Assembly (NCBI GenBank): GCA_963556495.2
Contig: OY747716.1
Location: 17,434,540 to 17,498,539, forward strand
Reading direction: 5' to 3'
Length of the DNA: 64,000 nt
Source of the DNA: Valencia hispanica
Lineage: Eukaryota > Chordata > Actinopteri > Cyprinodontiformes > Valenciidae
Shown here: positions 21,820 to 32,854 of the stretch, piece after piece
Numbering within the stretch: position 1 is the stretch's first letter
Layout of the letters: the number at the start of each line of letters is the position of its first letter
Made by a program: the position numbers and the translations under genes
Notes under the pieces: model-generated
Told to the model about the DNA's origin: nothing
Seen by the model: only the letters and a program-made list of their open reading frames with translations
The model's database searches: none

Positions 21820-23435
21820 TACCGTTCAAAAGTTTGGGGTCACCCAAACAATTTTGTGTTTTCCATGAAAAGTCACACTTATTCACCACCATACGTTGTG
21901 AAATGAATAAAAAATAGAGTCAAGACATTGACAAGGTTAGAAATAATGATTTTTATTTGAAATAAGATTGTTTTTACATCAAACTTTGCTTTCATCAAAG
22001 AATCCTCCATTTGCAGCAATTACAGCATTGCAGACCTTTGGCATTCTAGCTGTTAATTTGTTGAGGTAATCTGGAGAAATTGCACCCCACGCTTCTAGAA
22101 GCAGCTCCCACAATTTGGATTGGTTGGATGGGCACTTCTTGCGTACCATACGGTCAAGCTGCTCCCACAACAGCTCAACAGGGTTCAAATCTGGTGACTG
22201 CGCTGGCCACTCCATTACCGATAGAATACCAGCTGCCTGCTTCTTCTCTAAATAGTTCTTGCACAATTTGGAGGTGTGTTTTGGATCATTGTCCTGTTGT
22301 AGGATGAAATTGGCTCCAATCAAGCGCTGTCCACTGGGTATGGCATGGCGTTGCAAAATGGAGTGATAGCCTTCCTTATTCAGAATCCCTTTTACCCTGT
22401 ACAAATCTCCCACCTTACCAGCACCAAAGCAACCCCAGACCATCACATTACCTCCACCATGCTTAACAGATGGCGTCAGGCATTCTTCCAGCATCTTTTC
22501 AGTTGTTCTGCGTCTCACAAACTTTCTTCTTTCTGATCCAAACACCTCAAACTTGGATTCATCCGTCCACAGCACTTTTTTCCAGTCTTCCTCTGTCCAA
22601 TGTCTGTTTTCTTTTGCCCATCTTAATCTTTTTCTTTTATTGGCCAGTCTCAGATATGGCTTTTTCTTTGCCACTCTGCCCTGAAGCCCAGAATCCCGCA
22701 GCCGCCTCTTCACTGTAGATGTTGACACTGGTGTTTTGCGGGTACTATTTAATGAAGATGCCAGTTGGGGACCTGTGAGGCGTCTGTTTCTCAAACTAGA
22801 GACTCTAATGTACTTATCTTCTTGCTCAGTTGTGCAACGCGGCCTCCCACTTCTTTTTCTACTCTGGTTAGAGCCTGTTTGTGCTGTCCTCTGAAGGGAG
22901 TAGTACACACCGTTGTAGGAAATCTTCAATTTCTTAGCAATTTCTCGCATGGAATAGCCTTCATTTCTAAGAACAAGAATAGACTGTCGAGTTTCAGAAG
23001 AAAGTTCTCTTTTTCTGGCCATTTTGAGCGTTTAATTGACCCCAAAAAATGTGATGCTCCAGAAACTCAATCTGCTCAAAGGAAGGTCAGTTTTGTAGCT
23101 TCTGTACCGAGCTAAACTGTTTTCAGATGTGTGAACATGATTGCACAAGGGTTTTCTAATCATCAATTAGCCTTCTGAGCCAATGAGCAAACACATTGTA
23201 CCATTAGAACACTGGAGTGATAGTTGCTGGAAATGGGCCTCTATACACCTATGTAGATATTGCACCAAAAACCAGACATTTGCAGCTAGAATAGTCATTT
23301 ACCACATTAGCAATGTATAGCGTGTGTTTCTTTAAAGTTAAGACTAGTTTAAAGTTATCTTCATTGAAAAGTACAGTGCTTTTCCTTCAAAAATAAGGAC
23401 ATTTCAATGTGACCCCAAACTTTTGAACGGTAGTG
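21817..23435 (-). mobile_element. Complete Tc1/mariner (Intruder-like, DD38E) transposon with intact transposase
   Basis: 1,619 bp. Ends CACTACCGTTCAAAAGTTTG and its inverted copy match perfectly over about 26 bp. Both ends abut TA repeats, consistent with insertion into an existing TA microsatellite. The single transposase gene is uninterrupted and on the minus strand. Overall preservation suggests recent insertion. Confidence 0.95.
21979..23022 (-). CDS. Tc1-like transposase, DD38E, full length
   Basis: 347 residues, about 7 more than Sleeping Beauty class transposases. Two helix-turn-helix units make the N-terminal paired-like DNA-binding domain (REIAKKLKISYNGVYYSL at about 27-44), with the GRPR hook at 59-62 and a basic RRLRDSGLQGRVAKKKPY stretch. 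Catalytic residues are D154 (LWTDESKF), D244 ([10 protein letters not shown]) and E283 (SPDLNPVELLW). The last two are 38 residues apart, the signature of the recently described Intruder group. No stop or frameshift was found. It would cut at its own inverted repeats and reinsert at TA. Whether it is expressed cannot be told from sequence. Confidence 0.93.
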   Translation of the reverse strand: MARKRELSSETRQSILVLRNEGYSMREIAKKLKISYNGVYYSLQRTAQTGSNQSRKRSGRPRCTTEQEDKYIRVSSLRNRRLTGPQLASSLNSTRKTPVSTSTVKRRLRDSGLQGRVAKKKPYLRLANKRKRLRWAKENRHWTEEDWKKVLWTDESKFEVFGSERRKFVRRRTTEKMLEECLTPSVKHGGGNVMVWGCFGAGKVGDLYRVKGILNKEGYHSILQRHAIPSGQRLIGANFILQQDNDPKHTSKLCKNYLEKKQAAGILSVMEWPAQSPDLNPVELLWEQLDRMVRKKCPSNQSKLWELLLEAWGAISPDYLNKLTARMPKVCNAVIAANGGFFDESKV

Positions 23436-23454
23436 TATATATATATATATATAT

Positions 23455-24086
23455 GTCCCCCTCCATCATAGGGGACATACACTCACACCTAATGACAATA
23501 AGACAATGACAAGAATGCTTTTCCACCAAAAATCAAACAAACCCGGTGCTAGTTCGATTCTGGTGCTTAGTCAGTTCTTAGCCGCTTCTTTTATTGCTCT
23601 GATATACTATTGTAAAAAAACAACATCTGAACGAAATCAGCACAGTACTACAAATTCCCGCCCACGTTTCTTGTCAATAAGTCAATATGATATGAAAAAA
23701 ATAGTGAGGTAAGATACATTCCCTGCAGTTACTTAAAAGTGAGGATATTAGATGGACTTTCTTTGAAAGAAATCAAATAACTTCAGCTTTCAAGGCTTGA
23801 GATTTCTCAAATTTTTGAGTGCTTGTCCTAGATTTGTCAGCCGTTTTCAGGTTAGCAACTGGAAACACCATTGGCTTGGGTCAGGATGTTCTGCTGCTGG
23901 AAGGTTTCGCTGGTTGGACGAAAAGAACTGAATTAAATTGGCTTTGAGACTCATGGTTGTTTAGATAAAGCTGAACAAAAGCACAAAACCTTTAGTGGGT
24001 TGTTATGGGGAAGAAAACCTAACTGTGATAGGCATGCCTTGGCATTGGTCACAGCTTATTGGGAAGGATAAAGTCACCCTGACTAT
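23455..24086. other. Intergenic, nothing recognised
   Basis: No gene or repeat seen. Confidence 0.5.
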
Positions 24087-25154
24087 TAAAGCCAATACTC
24101 CGTAACTTTCACATTTGCTCTCTGTCGCTCTCTTCAGGCTTGCCACGCAACATCACTGTCGTAAAATCAAATCTCTCTGTTGCTCATAAGAGGCATGTTT
24201 CAGTGGCTGCTTTCCAAATCGCTTGCCCAAACAACAAACAAGCGCCGTTTCAGTTCGCAATTCAACTGTAACAATCGGGGTAATTTAGAGTAAAGATCTC
24301 ACAGCTAAGTATTCAGTTTGTGGGGGAGGTCGGGGTAATTGGAAAAACAGTGGTATTAGATACAGAGAACGTCTAAGCGCCACGTAGCAAACACCTACCG
24401 ACACTAGAATCAGCCTACATCTTTAGGTGTTTTTAGGAAAAAATCAAACGACAAAAATATAAATCACTAGCTTGACAAAACCAAAAGAAAAAAGTTTGAC
24501 TTATATACTGAAATACAGCTACGCCGGAGTTTGCAGCTTTATCTACAGAACCGAGTCTTACACTTTAGCATCACATTAGCCTCTAGATGGCTAACGGAGA
24601 TCGACTCGGTTGTGTAATTCACATTACTACTGTAAGGCAAACTATGTTCATCCACCTCCACGAATAAATAGCTTTCTCCGGACTGAATAACAACATCATG
24701 CTAGACCAAACACTATAACCCCGGTGAAAAAATTGATTACTTACCTATCCATTAGCAGCACGGCTAACTCGGCGTCCGTAGTACATGACGTTCGTTCCAA
24801 AAGAACTCTCCAACGAGGAAAAGCCGGCCCAATATTTACTCTGGTCTTTGCTCTCTCTCTATGACGTTCACTTTTTCTTTTTCTAGCTTCTTCTGATATG
24901 GCATTTCTCGGTCTCTTTGGTGGATCAGCTATCTCTACAGTCTCTAAACAGCGAGGCTGTATGACTCTGCCTTAAAGCAGAACACTTCCGGCTGCGGGTC
25001 GCCGCTCAAATGTTCTATAGTGCAGAAAAAAAGCCAAGGACGCCTGTAAGGTGGTGATAACTCTAAAAATGAACATAATAGATGATAAAATTCCACCATA
25101 ACTTTTGAAAAAAACATTATATTAAGGTGTAAAAGTTGCGGAGTATGCCTTTAA
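24087..25154 (-). mobile_element. Non-autonomous DNA element carrying a coding exon with splice donor
   Basis: Ends TTAAAGCCAATACTCCGTAA and (inverted) TTAAAGGCATACTCCGCAAC are inverted repeats about 1.07 kb apart. On the minus strand a stretch encodes DPPKRPRNAISEEARKRKSE, then RVNIGPAFPRWRVLLE and TDAELAVLLMD, ending at a perfect GTAAGT donor at about 24745. Similar RW...DAELA exons occur, as I recall, in many predicted fish proteins. The parent element is not identified. Confidence 0.7.
24746..24940 (-). pseudogene. Lys/Arg-rich exon inside a DNA element (transposon-borne or captured)
   Basis: About 63 open codons run from IADPPKRPRN to AELAVLLMDR and end in a GTAAGT donor. The first half is strongly basic (RKRKSERHRERAK); the second is a short helix-rich module (AFPRWRVLLERTSCTTDAEL). 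Upstream lies an untranslated-looking stretch with CpGs. Function is unknown. Confidence 0.5.
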
Positions 25155-25899
25155 AGCTCATTTATCAAACAAGGTTTGCACATTACCTGATATGTACTGG
25201 ACCAAAACACCCAAACCATAACACATATTATTTGATAGATAATCCATCTATACATCAGACGGTAATATTTTTGGAAAACGCCTTCTGTGAGGACCCAGGG
25301 AACAGCCCAGATTAGAAAAAAAACAAAGAGGGATGTTAAAACTGTTAAAAGTGTGGCTTTTTTCTCTCTCTCTCTTTTTCTCTCTCTACATCCCGCTTTT
25401 AACACAAACACACTGACAGCTTGCACAAAGATCAAGTTCGTCCTGCCAATCAGTTTAGGATTTGACCTTCTGGGTCTTGTCATAAAATTTTTCACTTGAT
25501 CAAATTTTAGATAAATACATTCAAGGTTTTTCTTAAGCATTTCATTTAGTAATATTTATTCAGTCTTTATTGAATCAGGATGCCTTCATGACACTCCGTA
25601 AAAGAAACAATCCAGCGAAGTGCAGATGAACTCAATAACAAAGGGTCATAAAAACATAATCCAGTGGTATCTTGCAGCTTCAAAACAGGACAGAATTTAA
25701 GTCATGCTTCATTCAGTTTAAAAAGACCATACAGTTTGAAAGCAGACAGAGATTCTGTAAGAGGGATTAACTGATTTCAAGAAATAGTTCACTTATTTTT
25801 TTTAAATAAAAAGAAGTTAAGGGGAGGCAATGTTTTATCTGGAGTAGATACCTGTGGTCGCATCTTTCCTTTGGTAAAACAGAAACTGTGTTTTCAACT
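25155..25899. other. Intergenic, nothing recognised
   Basis: AT-rich, with a short CT run at 25360-25390. Confidence 0.5.
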
Positions 25900-27130
25900 G
25901 TCTGATATACCTTGAAATTCCACCAAATGTTCTGTGGAAGGTTTGTAGCAAGTGATGATGTAATAACTTCTAGGATTTCCTTCTTTTACCTAAGGAATAT
26001 TGCTAAAATTGGAAACATCCTGTCCGGGATTGATGCTGAGAAACTACTCCATGTATTTGTTACCTCAAGGCTGGACTACTGTCATTCTTTACTATCTGGA
26101 AGTCCACAACAAAATACAGCAGCAAGAGTTCTGATGAATATTAAAAAGAGAGATCAAATTTCTCCTGTTTTAGCTTCCCTTCATTGGCTCCCTGTTAAAT
26201 CCAGAATAGAATATAAGATCCTGCTTCTTACATATAAAGCCCTTAATAATCAGCTCCATCATCAGAGATCTGATTGTTCTATATGTTCATAACAGAGAAC
26301 TTCGCTCTCAGACTGCAGGTTTACTGGTGGTTGATAGGATTTCTAAAAGTGGAATGGGAGGCAGATATTTTAGTTATCAGGGTCCTCTCCTGTAGAAGCA
26401 GCTCCCAGCTTTAGTCTGTGAGCCAGACACTCGGTTTACTTTTAAGACCAGGCTTAAAACTTTCCTTTTTGGTAAAGCTTATAGTTCTAGTGGCTTAGGT
26501 TATTCTGAGCTATCTCTGTAGTTTTGCTGCTATAGGCTTAGACTCCTGGAGGACAGACTGACCACTTTGCTTCACTCTGCTACTTTTCTCTTCTACTCCT
26601 CTCCAGTTGCATTATTAGCTGTTATTTCAACTATTAACTTTGTTTTTTCTCTGTGTTTTTCTCTCCATAGAAGCTACACCTGTTCTGGTATCCTTCTTAG
26701 CTACAATACCCCGTTGGAGGGGGGGCATCCCAGTCACTGAGCATCCTCCGTGTCCTGTTATTAACTTTCTTTACTATGGAAAATACTCTTACATCAGTTA
26801 TTTTGTTCTTTCTGTGTCTCTGCTCCTTCTCCTCAAATCCCCAGACAGTCGTGGCAGATGGCCGCTCATACTGAACCAGGTTCTGCTGGAGGTTTCTTCC
26901 TGTTAAAGTGGAGTTTTCCATCTCCACGGTAGCATTCTTGCTCAGGATGAGGGATTGCTGTGGTTGGAGTCTGCATCAATGGGGCGCAACTGCCAGTCAA
27001 TGTATCCATGCAATCTGCTGAGATTTCTTACATAGAAAACTGGCTAAACCTTTAGACTAATTGGAATGTTTGTATTAAAATGACTTTCTTGTTAACTGCC
27101 TTGAGTTGACATCTGTTGCGCCTATTGCAT
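25900..27130 (+). mobile_element. L2-type LINE, 5'-truncated 3' portion
   Basis: Plus strand. The C-terminal reverse-transcriptase region reads TSRLDYCHSLLSGSPQQ, then RDQISPVLASLHWLPVKSRI, followed by a frame-disrupted tail and a 3' UTR of about 650 bp. The residues match the L2 copy at 29010-32157 (SSRIDYCNALLSG; HITPVLKSLHWLPV). The coding part is broken. Confidence 0.8.
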
Positions 27131-27679
27131 GAGTGTTTGCCTTTGTGGTAACATTTTTAGCCCTCTGTAAATCTCTAAGTTATTATTCTGCTTAGTCCAG
27201 AGCCTTACCTTCTCCTTGTCCTCCTCCAGGTACCTGTTTATAAATAAACCAGGGGCAAGAAAGTATTTGGCAGCCACCAATTGTGCAAGTTTTCCCACTT
27301 AAAAAGAGGATGTCTTTAATTTTCATCATAGGTACACTTCAACTGTGAGAGACAGAATGTGAAAGAAAATAACGGAAATCACCTTGTATGATTTTTTAGA
27401 ATTTTTTGTAGGATTTGTAAAATGGTGGAAAAAATAAGTATTTAGCAAATAACAAAAGTTAATTTAAATTCTTTTTAATTCAGTTCAAACATACTTTATT
27501 GATCCCAGAGGGAAATTAAGTGTTGTTGTAACTCATGCAGTTAATTCTTTAAGGAGTTGTTGTAGGTGATGTTGGCTGTCGGCAGGAAAGATTTCCTCTA
27601 GAGTCTCTGTTTCAACGAAACTGAAGAAGCCTCCAACTGAAGACACTGTTGTTTCAGGATAGTCTCATGAAGAGGATGC

Positions 27680-28710
27680 TCATGGTTGTCCATAATATTT
27701 TATGATTTTATGAAGAATCCTTCTTTGCATCATCTTCTCCAGATGTTCCACAGTTGTCCCCAGAACAGAACCAGCCTTCTTCATCAGGTTGTTTAGCCTT
27801 TTTAAATCCCTGGCTCTGATGCTGCTACCCCAACCCTCTCTACAACAGCCTTGTAGAAGATTTGCAGCATCTTCCTCCAAACCTTGAAGGACCTAAGCTT
27901 CCTCAAGAAGTGGAGTCTGCTCTGTCCCTTCTTGTAGACGGATTCACTGTTGTGCCTCCAGTCCAGTCTGTTGTCCAAGTGAACTCCGAGGTATTTATAC
28001 TTCCCAACCACCTCCACTTCTTCACCCATGATGGAAACAGTGTTTGACTTATCCCGGTTTCTTCTGAAATCATCTCCTTTGTTTTGTTCACCTTCAAGGT
28101 AAGACGATTGTTTCCACTATGTCACAAAGCGGTCCACCAGCTCTCTGTATTCAGCTTCTTGTCCTTTTCTGATACATCCAACAATTGCAGAGTCATCTGA
28201 GTATTTCTGCAGATGACAGGTCTCTGATTTGTCCTGGAAGTCTGAGGTGTACAGAGTGAAAAGAAATGGTGAGAGTACGGTCCCCTGTGGTGCTCCTGTG
28301 TTGCTGACCACCTGGCTTGACACACAATTCTTCAGTCTCACAAACTGTGGTCTGTTTGTCAGGTATTCATTGATCTAGGCGATTGTTGAGGGCTCCACCT
28401 GTGTCTTCGCCAGTTACTGACAAAGCAAATAAGGCTGAGATGTGTTAAATGCACTGGAGAAATCAAAGAACTCACAGTGCTGGCTGCTTTGTCCAGATGA
28501 CAGTGGTTTGGTTGAAGCAGGTGGATGATGGCATCTTCAACTCTAAGGCGAGAAACAAACTGCAGCGGGTCCTGATATGTTCTTCTTTGCTTATTCAAGG
28601 GTGCCAACAGGAGTCTCTCCAGGACCTTTGTGATGTGGGATGTCAGGGCAACAGGTCTATAGTCATTGATGACTGATGGGTGAGTTCCCTTTGGGTACTG
28701 GAACAAGGCA
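27680..28710 (-). pseudogene. Rex1-type reverse transcriptase, C-terminal half, broken
   Basis: Minus-strand frames between 28706 and 27680 cover RT motifs from RPVALTSHITKVLERLL through APQGTVLSPFLFTLY and KYSDDSAIVG to the thumb (KYLGVHLDNRLDWRHN, ARDLKRLNNLMKKAGSVLG). Several frame changes separate them, so no functional protein remains. Confidence 0.8.
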
Positions 28711-30193
28711 TGATGTCTTCCACAACACTGGGACCTTCTCCTATGTCAGGCTAAGGTTGAAGAGGTGCTGCAGGATCCCACAGAGCTGCTCTGCAGAGAC
28801 CTTTACGACTCTGGGGCTGACACCATCTGGACCTACAGCCTTGTTCCGCTTCAGTTTCTCCAGCTGCCTCTTCACCTGACTTTTAGAGACAGACACATGG
28901 GAGGGGGAGGCAAAGGGGGTAGCAGCATCTCCTGACTTGGTTGAAGACTAACTTTTGCACCAAAAGAATCCATGACTGAGGTGAAGGATAAAACATCTAA
29001 GGTGTGACAGGAATCAAATCAAATCAAATCAAATCAAATCAAACTTTATTTATAAAGCGCTTTTCATACAAGAAGTTGCATCACAAAGTGCTTTACAGAT
29101 TAAAATGACCCCACATAAAACCACCTTCCCTTCCCTCCCCCACAGATTTAAAAGCATGGTCACAGTTATACCCCCTCCCCCCAACCCATCTCCCATGCAC
29201 ACATACAGTTAAAAGAAAAAGTTAAAAGGACATTGGGCCGAGTGTAGATGAACCATGCAAGGAAACGCCATCAGAGGAGCCATCTGCCCCGGCAGCAGTA
29301 GATTAACAGCAGCAGCCGAGGCACCGACACAGGGCACTCAGTGGAGGCAAGGCCAAGACCCCCACCTCCACCCAAGCTCCACCTGGAGAGCACCCAGGCA
29401 GCTACAGCCGACCACCGCTCCCAGGGCAGAGGGCTCCCACAGAGGAAACACTGGAACGGGGATTAAGATAAATTAAAGTATAAAAAGAAACGGTAAATTA
29501 ATGTGCTAAGATTGAAAAGTAAAACTGATAAAAATATATTCATATAAAACATCCAGAGCAATTAAACAAACAGTGATAAATAATAATCAGTTAAAAGCTA
29601 AGCTAAAAAGGTGAGTCTTGAGCCTGCTCTTAAAAACATGAACGTTCTCTGCAGCCCTGAGGTCCTCTGGCAGCCTGTTCCAGAGGTGAGGGCCATAAAA
29701 CTGGAAAGATGCCTCGCCATGCGTGTGTGTCCTGACTTTTGGGGTGACAAGGAGACAGCTGCCAGAGGAGCGCAGAGACCGTGAAGGTTTATATGGTAAA
29801 AGCAGAGAGATAAGAAGGCCCAAGACCATTAAGACACTTAAAAACCATTAAAAGATCCTTAAAGTCGATCCTGAAATGTACGGGGAGCCAATGCAATGAT
29901 TTTAAGACCGGTGTAATGTGCTTCCGCCTCCTGGTCTTCGTCAGGACATGTGCTGCTGAATTTTGTAGTAGTTGTAAACCTGATATACTCTTTTTGGGAA
30001 GACCAGAAAGCAGGGCATTACAGTAATCAATTCTACTGGAGATAAAAGCATGCATCAGTGTCTCCGTATTGGCCCGGGAGAGAATGGGGCGGACTCTGGC
30101 GATGTTCTTTAGTTGATAAAAACCTATTTTAGTGATATTTTTTTATGTGAGGAATAAAAGTCAGCTCAGGGTCAAAAATCACGCCCAGGTTCT

Positions 30194-31561
30194 TCACTTG
30201 TAAAGAGGGATTAAAAGACAGTGATTGTAGTTTTGGTAAAGTTTCTCTCTCTGAGCCTCAGGACCGATGACTAAAACTTCAGTTTTGTCCTGGTTGAGCT
30301 GGAGAAAGTTTTCTGCCATCCAGGATTTGATGTCTAAAATGCAGTTAAAAAGTGCATCCATTGGCCGTGTGTCATCGGGAGACATGGAGATGTATAACTG
30401 TGTATCATCAGCATAACTGTGAAAGTTAACTCCATGTCTCCCGATGACGCTGCCAAGAGGGAGCATATAAAGGTTAAAAAGCACTGGGCCTAAAATTGAA
30501 CCCTGGGGCACAACACATGTAATCCTGTGGACCCTAGAAGAGCAGGTATCTAGCTTTACCATAAAAGTCCTGTCTGTGAGATAGGATGTGAACCATTTGT
30601 GAACATCACCAGAGAGGCCGATCTGTTTTAAACGGGTTAAAAGAATAGTGTGGTCTACTGTATCTAAGGCAGCGCTTAGATCCAGTAGAACCAACACTGT
30701 CACCTTCTGAGCGTCATAATTTATTCTAAAATCATTTAAAATCTTCAGAAAGGCCGTCTCTGTGCTGTGGTTCACCCTAAAACCAGACTAAAATTTCTCC
30801 AGGACATTGTGCTCATTAATAAAATCATTAAGTTGAATTAAAACAAGCTTTTCTAAAACCTTGCTTAAAAATGGTAAGTTAGATACTGGTCTAAAATTAT
30901 TAAAATCATTAAAATCTAAATTGCTCTTCTTCAGCAGGGGCTTCACTTCCGCCCCTTTAAAGGCGACAGGAAAGACCCCCGTCTGAAGGGAACAATTCAT
31001 CATGGTTAAAATCTCATCCCTAAAAGATTCATAAAATTGCTTAAAAAAGGAAGTGGGAATCGGGTCCAAAACACATGTGGTGGGCCTCACAGAGGAGAAA
31101 ACTTTATCAAGAGTCCCAGCTTCTACCAGGACAAAACTGTCCAGCGTTTCCTCTGGTAGAGACACACATTCAGATTTGTCTAAAACCATGTTGCTCTGAG
31201 AAGATAAAATAGAACATCTAATGGTGTCTACCTTCCTTCTTAAGTGGTCTGCAAACTCCTTACAAAGAGTGTTTGAGGGGGTTTTAGGAAATGCAGTAGT
31301 AGCTCTGTTAAAATTTTTATCAATAGTGGAAAAGATAATTTTTGGATTATTTTTATTGTCTGATATGATTTTTGCAAAGTCAGCATTTCTTGAATTTCTT
31401 ACAGCATTATTAGAGGATTTGAGAAGTTCTGTGTATAATTGATGGTCTATCGTGGTTTTATTTTTTCTCCATTTTCTCTCTGCCGCCCTGCAGTCCCTCT
31501 TTAGTTTTTTAAGATTGTTATTTCTCCATGGCGCTGCAAGTTTTGAATGTGAGCGTTTCAC
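30194..31561 (-). pseudogene. L2-type reverse transcriptase core, broken
   Basis: Two long minus-strand frames (31561-30788 and 30775-30194) adjoin with a single stop at the join (TAG/TTT region about 30787). The first has KPLLKKSNLDFNDFNNFRPV; the second has DLSAALDTVDH, PQGSILGPVLFNLY, the YADD catalytic box and LNQDKTEVLVIG. It is the best preserved LINE coding region in the window. Confidence 0.85.
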
Positions 31562-31772
31562 TCTAAGTGGAGCCAGCAGGTCAAGAGCGGACTGAAGTCT
31601 TCTGTTAAAATCACTGGCGATAAAATCACAGGGGGCAGGTTAGAGAGTAGGAGGAAACTTTTGGAAAACTTCTAGAAAACCTACAGCCACTTCAGGGGTT
31701 AGATGGCGCTTCCTAACAGTTCTCACAGAGGTCTCCTGCTGGATAAAACTGGTGATGTTAAAAAAACACGCA

Positions 31773-32157
31773 CTAATGGTCAGAGACAGCCAAGTCAACA
31801 ACAGAGGACACACGGGTGGACAGGCCATGCGTGATGACCAAGTCCAGGGTGTGTCCTCTGTTGTGAGTTGGCTGCATGACATGCTGACTAAAATCCATAT
31901 AATTCAAAATATTTAAAAATTCTGTTGATAAAGGGTCTAAAAGGTTATCTATATGTAGATTAAAATCACCAGCTAAAATGATACTTTCAAAGGAGTTGTA
32001 CAAAATTGATAAAAACTCTGAAAATTCTTGAATAAAAAGTGCACTCTTTTTAGGAGGCCTGTAAACTGTGACACATAAAATCTGAGGAGTGCTAAAAACA
32101 GTTGCATTATATTCAAAAGTAGTAAAATTATCAAATAAAACAGGTTTGGCAGAAAGC
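31773..32157 (-). pseudogene. L2-type endonuclease, C-terminal part
   Basis: Codons reading VLFDNFTTFEYNATVF, then ILCVTVYRPP, then after a frame change ILAGDFNLHIDN, DFSQHVMQPTHNRGHTLDLV and the SDH end. This is the APE-type endonuclease fold expected upstream of L2 RT. Confidence 0.75.
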
Positions 32158-32854
32158 GTTGGTCAGAGGAGGGTGGGATATCTGTTTGGCTGGGGATAGG
32201 AGAGGAGGATGCTGAGCTATTGCCTGAACTGAAACTTTTGATGAATGCGTTCAGTTCGTTGGCTCTGTCCAGACTTCCATCTATTCGATCCTTCCTGTGC
32301 TTAAAGCCTGTGATCTTTTTCATTCCTGACCAGACATCTCTGATATTGTTTCTCTGTAGTTTGTTCTCCAGCTTCTTCCTGTATACCTAATTGCTGTCTC
32401 TGATCTTGACCTTAAGTTGCTTCTGTTTACTCCTCAGTAATGTCTCCCTCCCTGAAGGCTCTTTTTTTCTTGTTTGGCAGTTCCTTCAGGTCACTGGTGA
32501 TCCAGGGTTTGTTATTAGGGAAGCATCTCACTGTTCTGGTGGGGATGATGTTGTCCACACAGAAGTTTATATAGTCAGTCACACACTCAGTCATGGCATT
32601 GATGTGCTCTCCATGTGCTTGGCAAAGAGTCATGCAGTTTGTGGTCTCAAAACAACCCTGGAGGGCTTTTTCAGCTTCCTGTGACCATTTTCTCACAGTT
32701 CCTTTCGTCACAGGTTGCCTCTGAACAAGTGGTTTATATTCTGAGCAGAGAAAAACAAGATTGTGATCTGATCGTCCCAGAGGAGGTCTTGGCGTTGACA
32801 TGTATGCATCCTCATGTTTGGACATGCATGTAACCTCAGCAGACAATGACAGAT

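Larger units (their letters stand above)
29010..32157 (-). mobile_element. L2-type LINE inserted in the Rex1-type LINE
   Basis: The 3' end (left) has a tandem AATCA-type tail at 29010-29041, followed by CTTTATTTATAAAGCGCTTT. Read on the minus strand the element gives endonuclease remains (ILAGDFNLHIDN, VSDH) at 32003-31773, RT fingers (VLDPIPTSFFKQF, FRPVSNLPFLSKVLEKLVLI), RT palm (VVPQGSILGPVLFNLYM, FHSYADDTQLYIS) and the C-terminal domain ending near 29590. It is 5' truncated and frameshifted. No clear target duplication. Confidence 0.85.
27478..32845 (-). mobile_element. Rex1-type LINE inserted in the Tc1, split by an L2 LINE
   Basis: The 3' end (left) reads TTCAGTTCAAACATACTTTA then TTGATCCCAGAGGGAAATTA, the same end as the fragment at 7876. 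Minus-strand codons give an ordered reverse transcriptase: NDYRPVALTSHITKVLERLL, GAPQGTVLSPFLFTLYTSDF and LQKYSDDSAIVG (catalytic DD). The part upstream of RT (32160-32845, for example WSQEAEKALQGCFETTNC and FPNNKPWITSDLKELPNKKK) is on the far side of the L2 insert. The 5' end is truncated. Clade assignment rests on memory. Confidence 0.8.
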
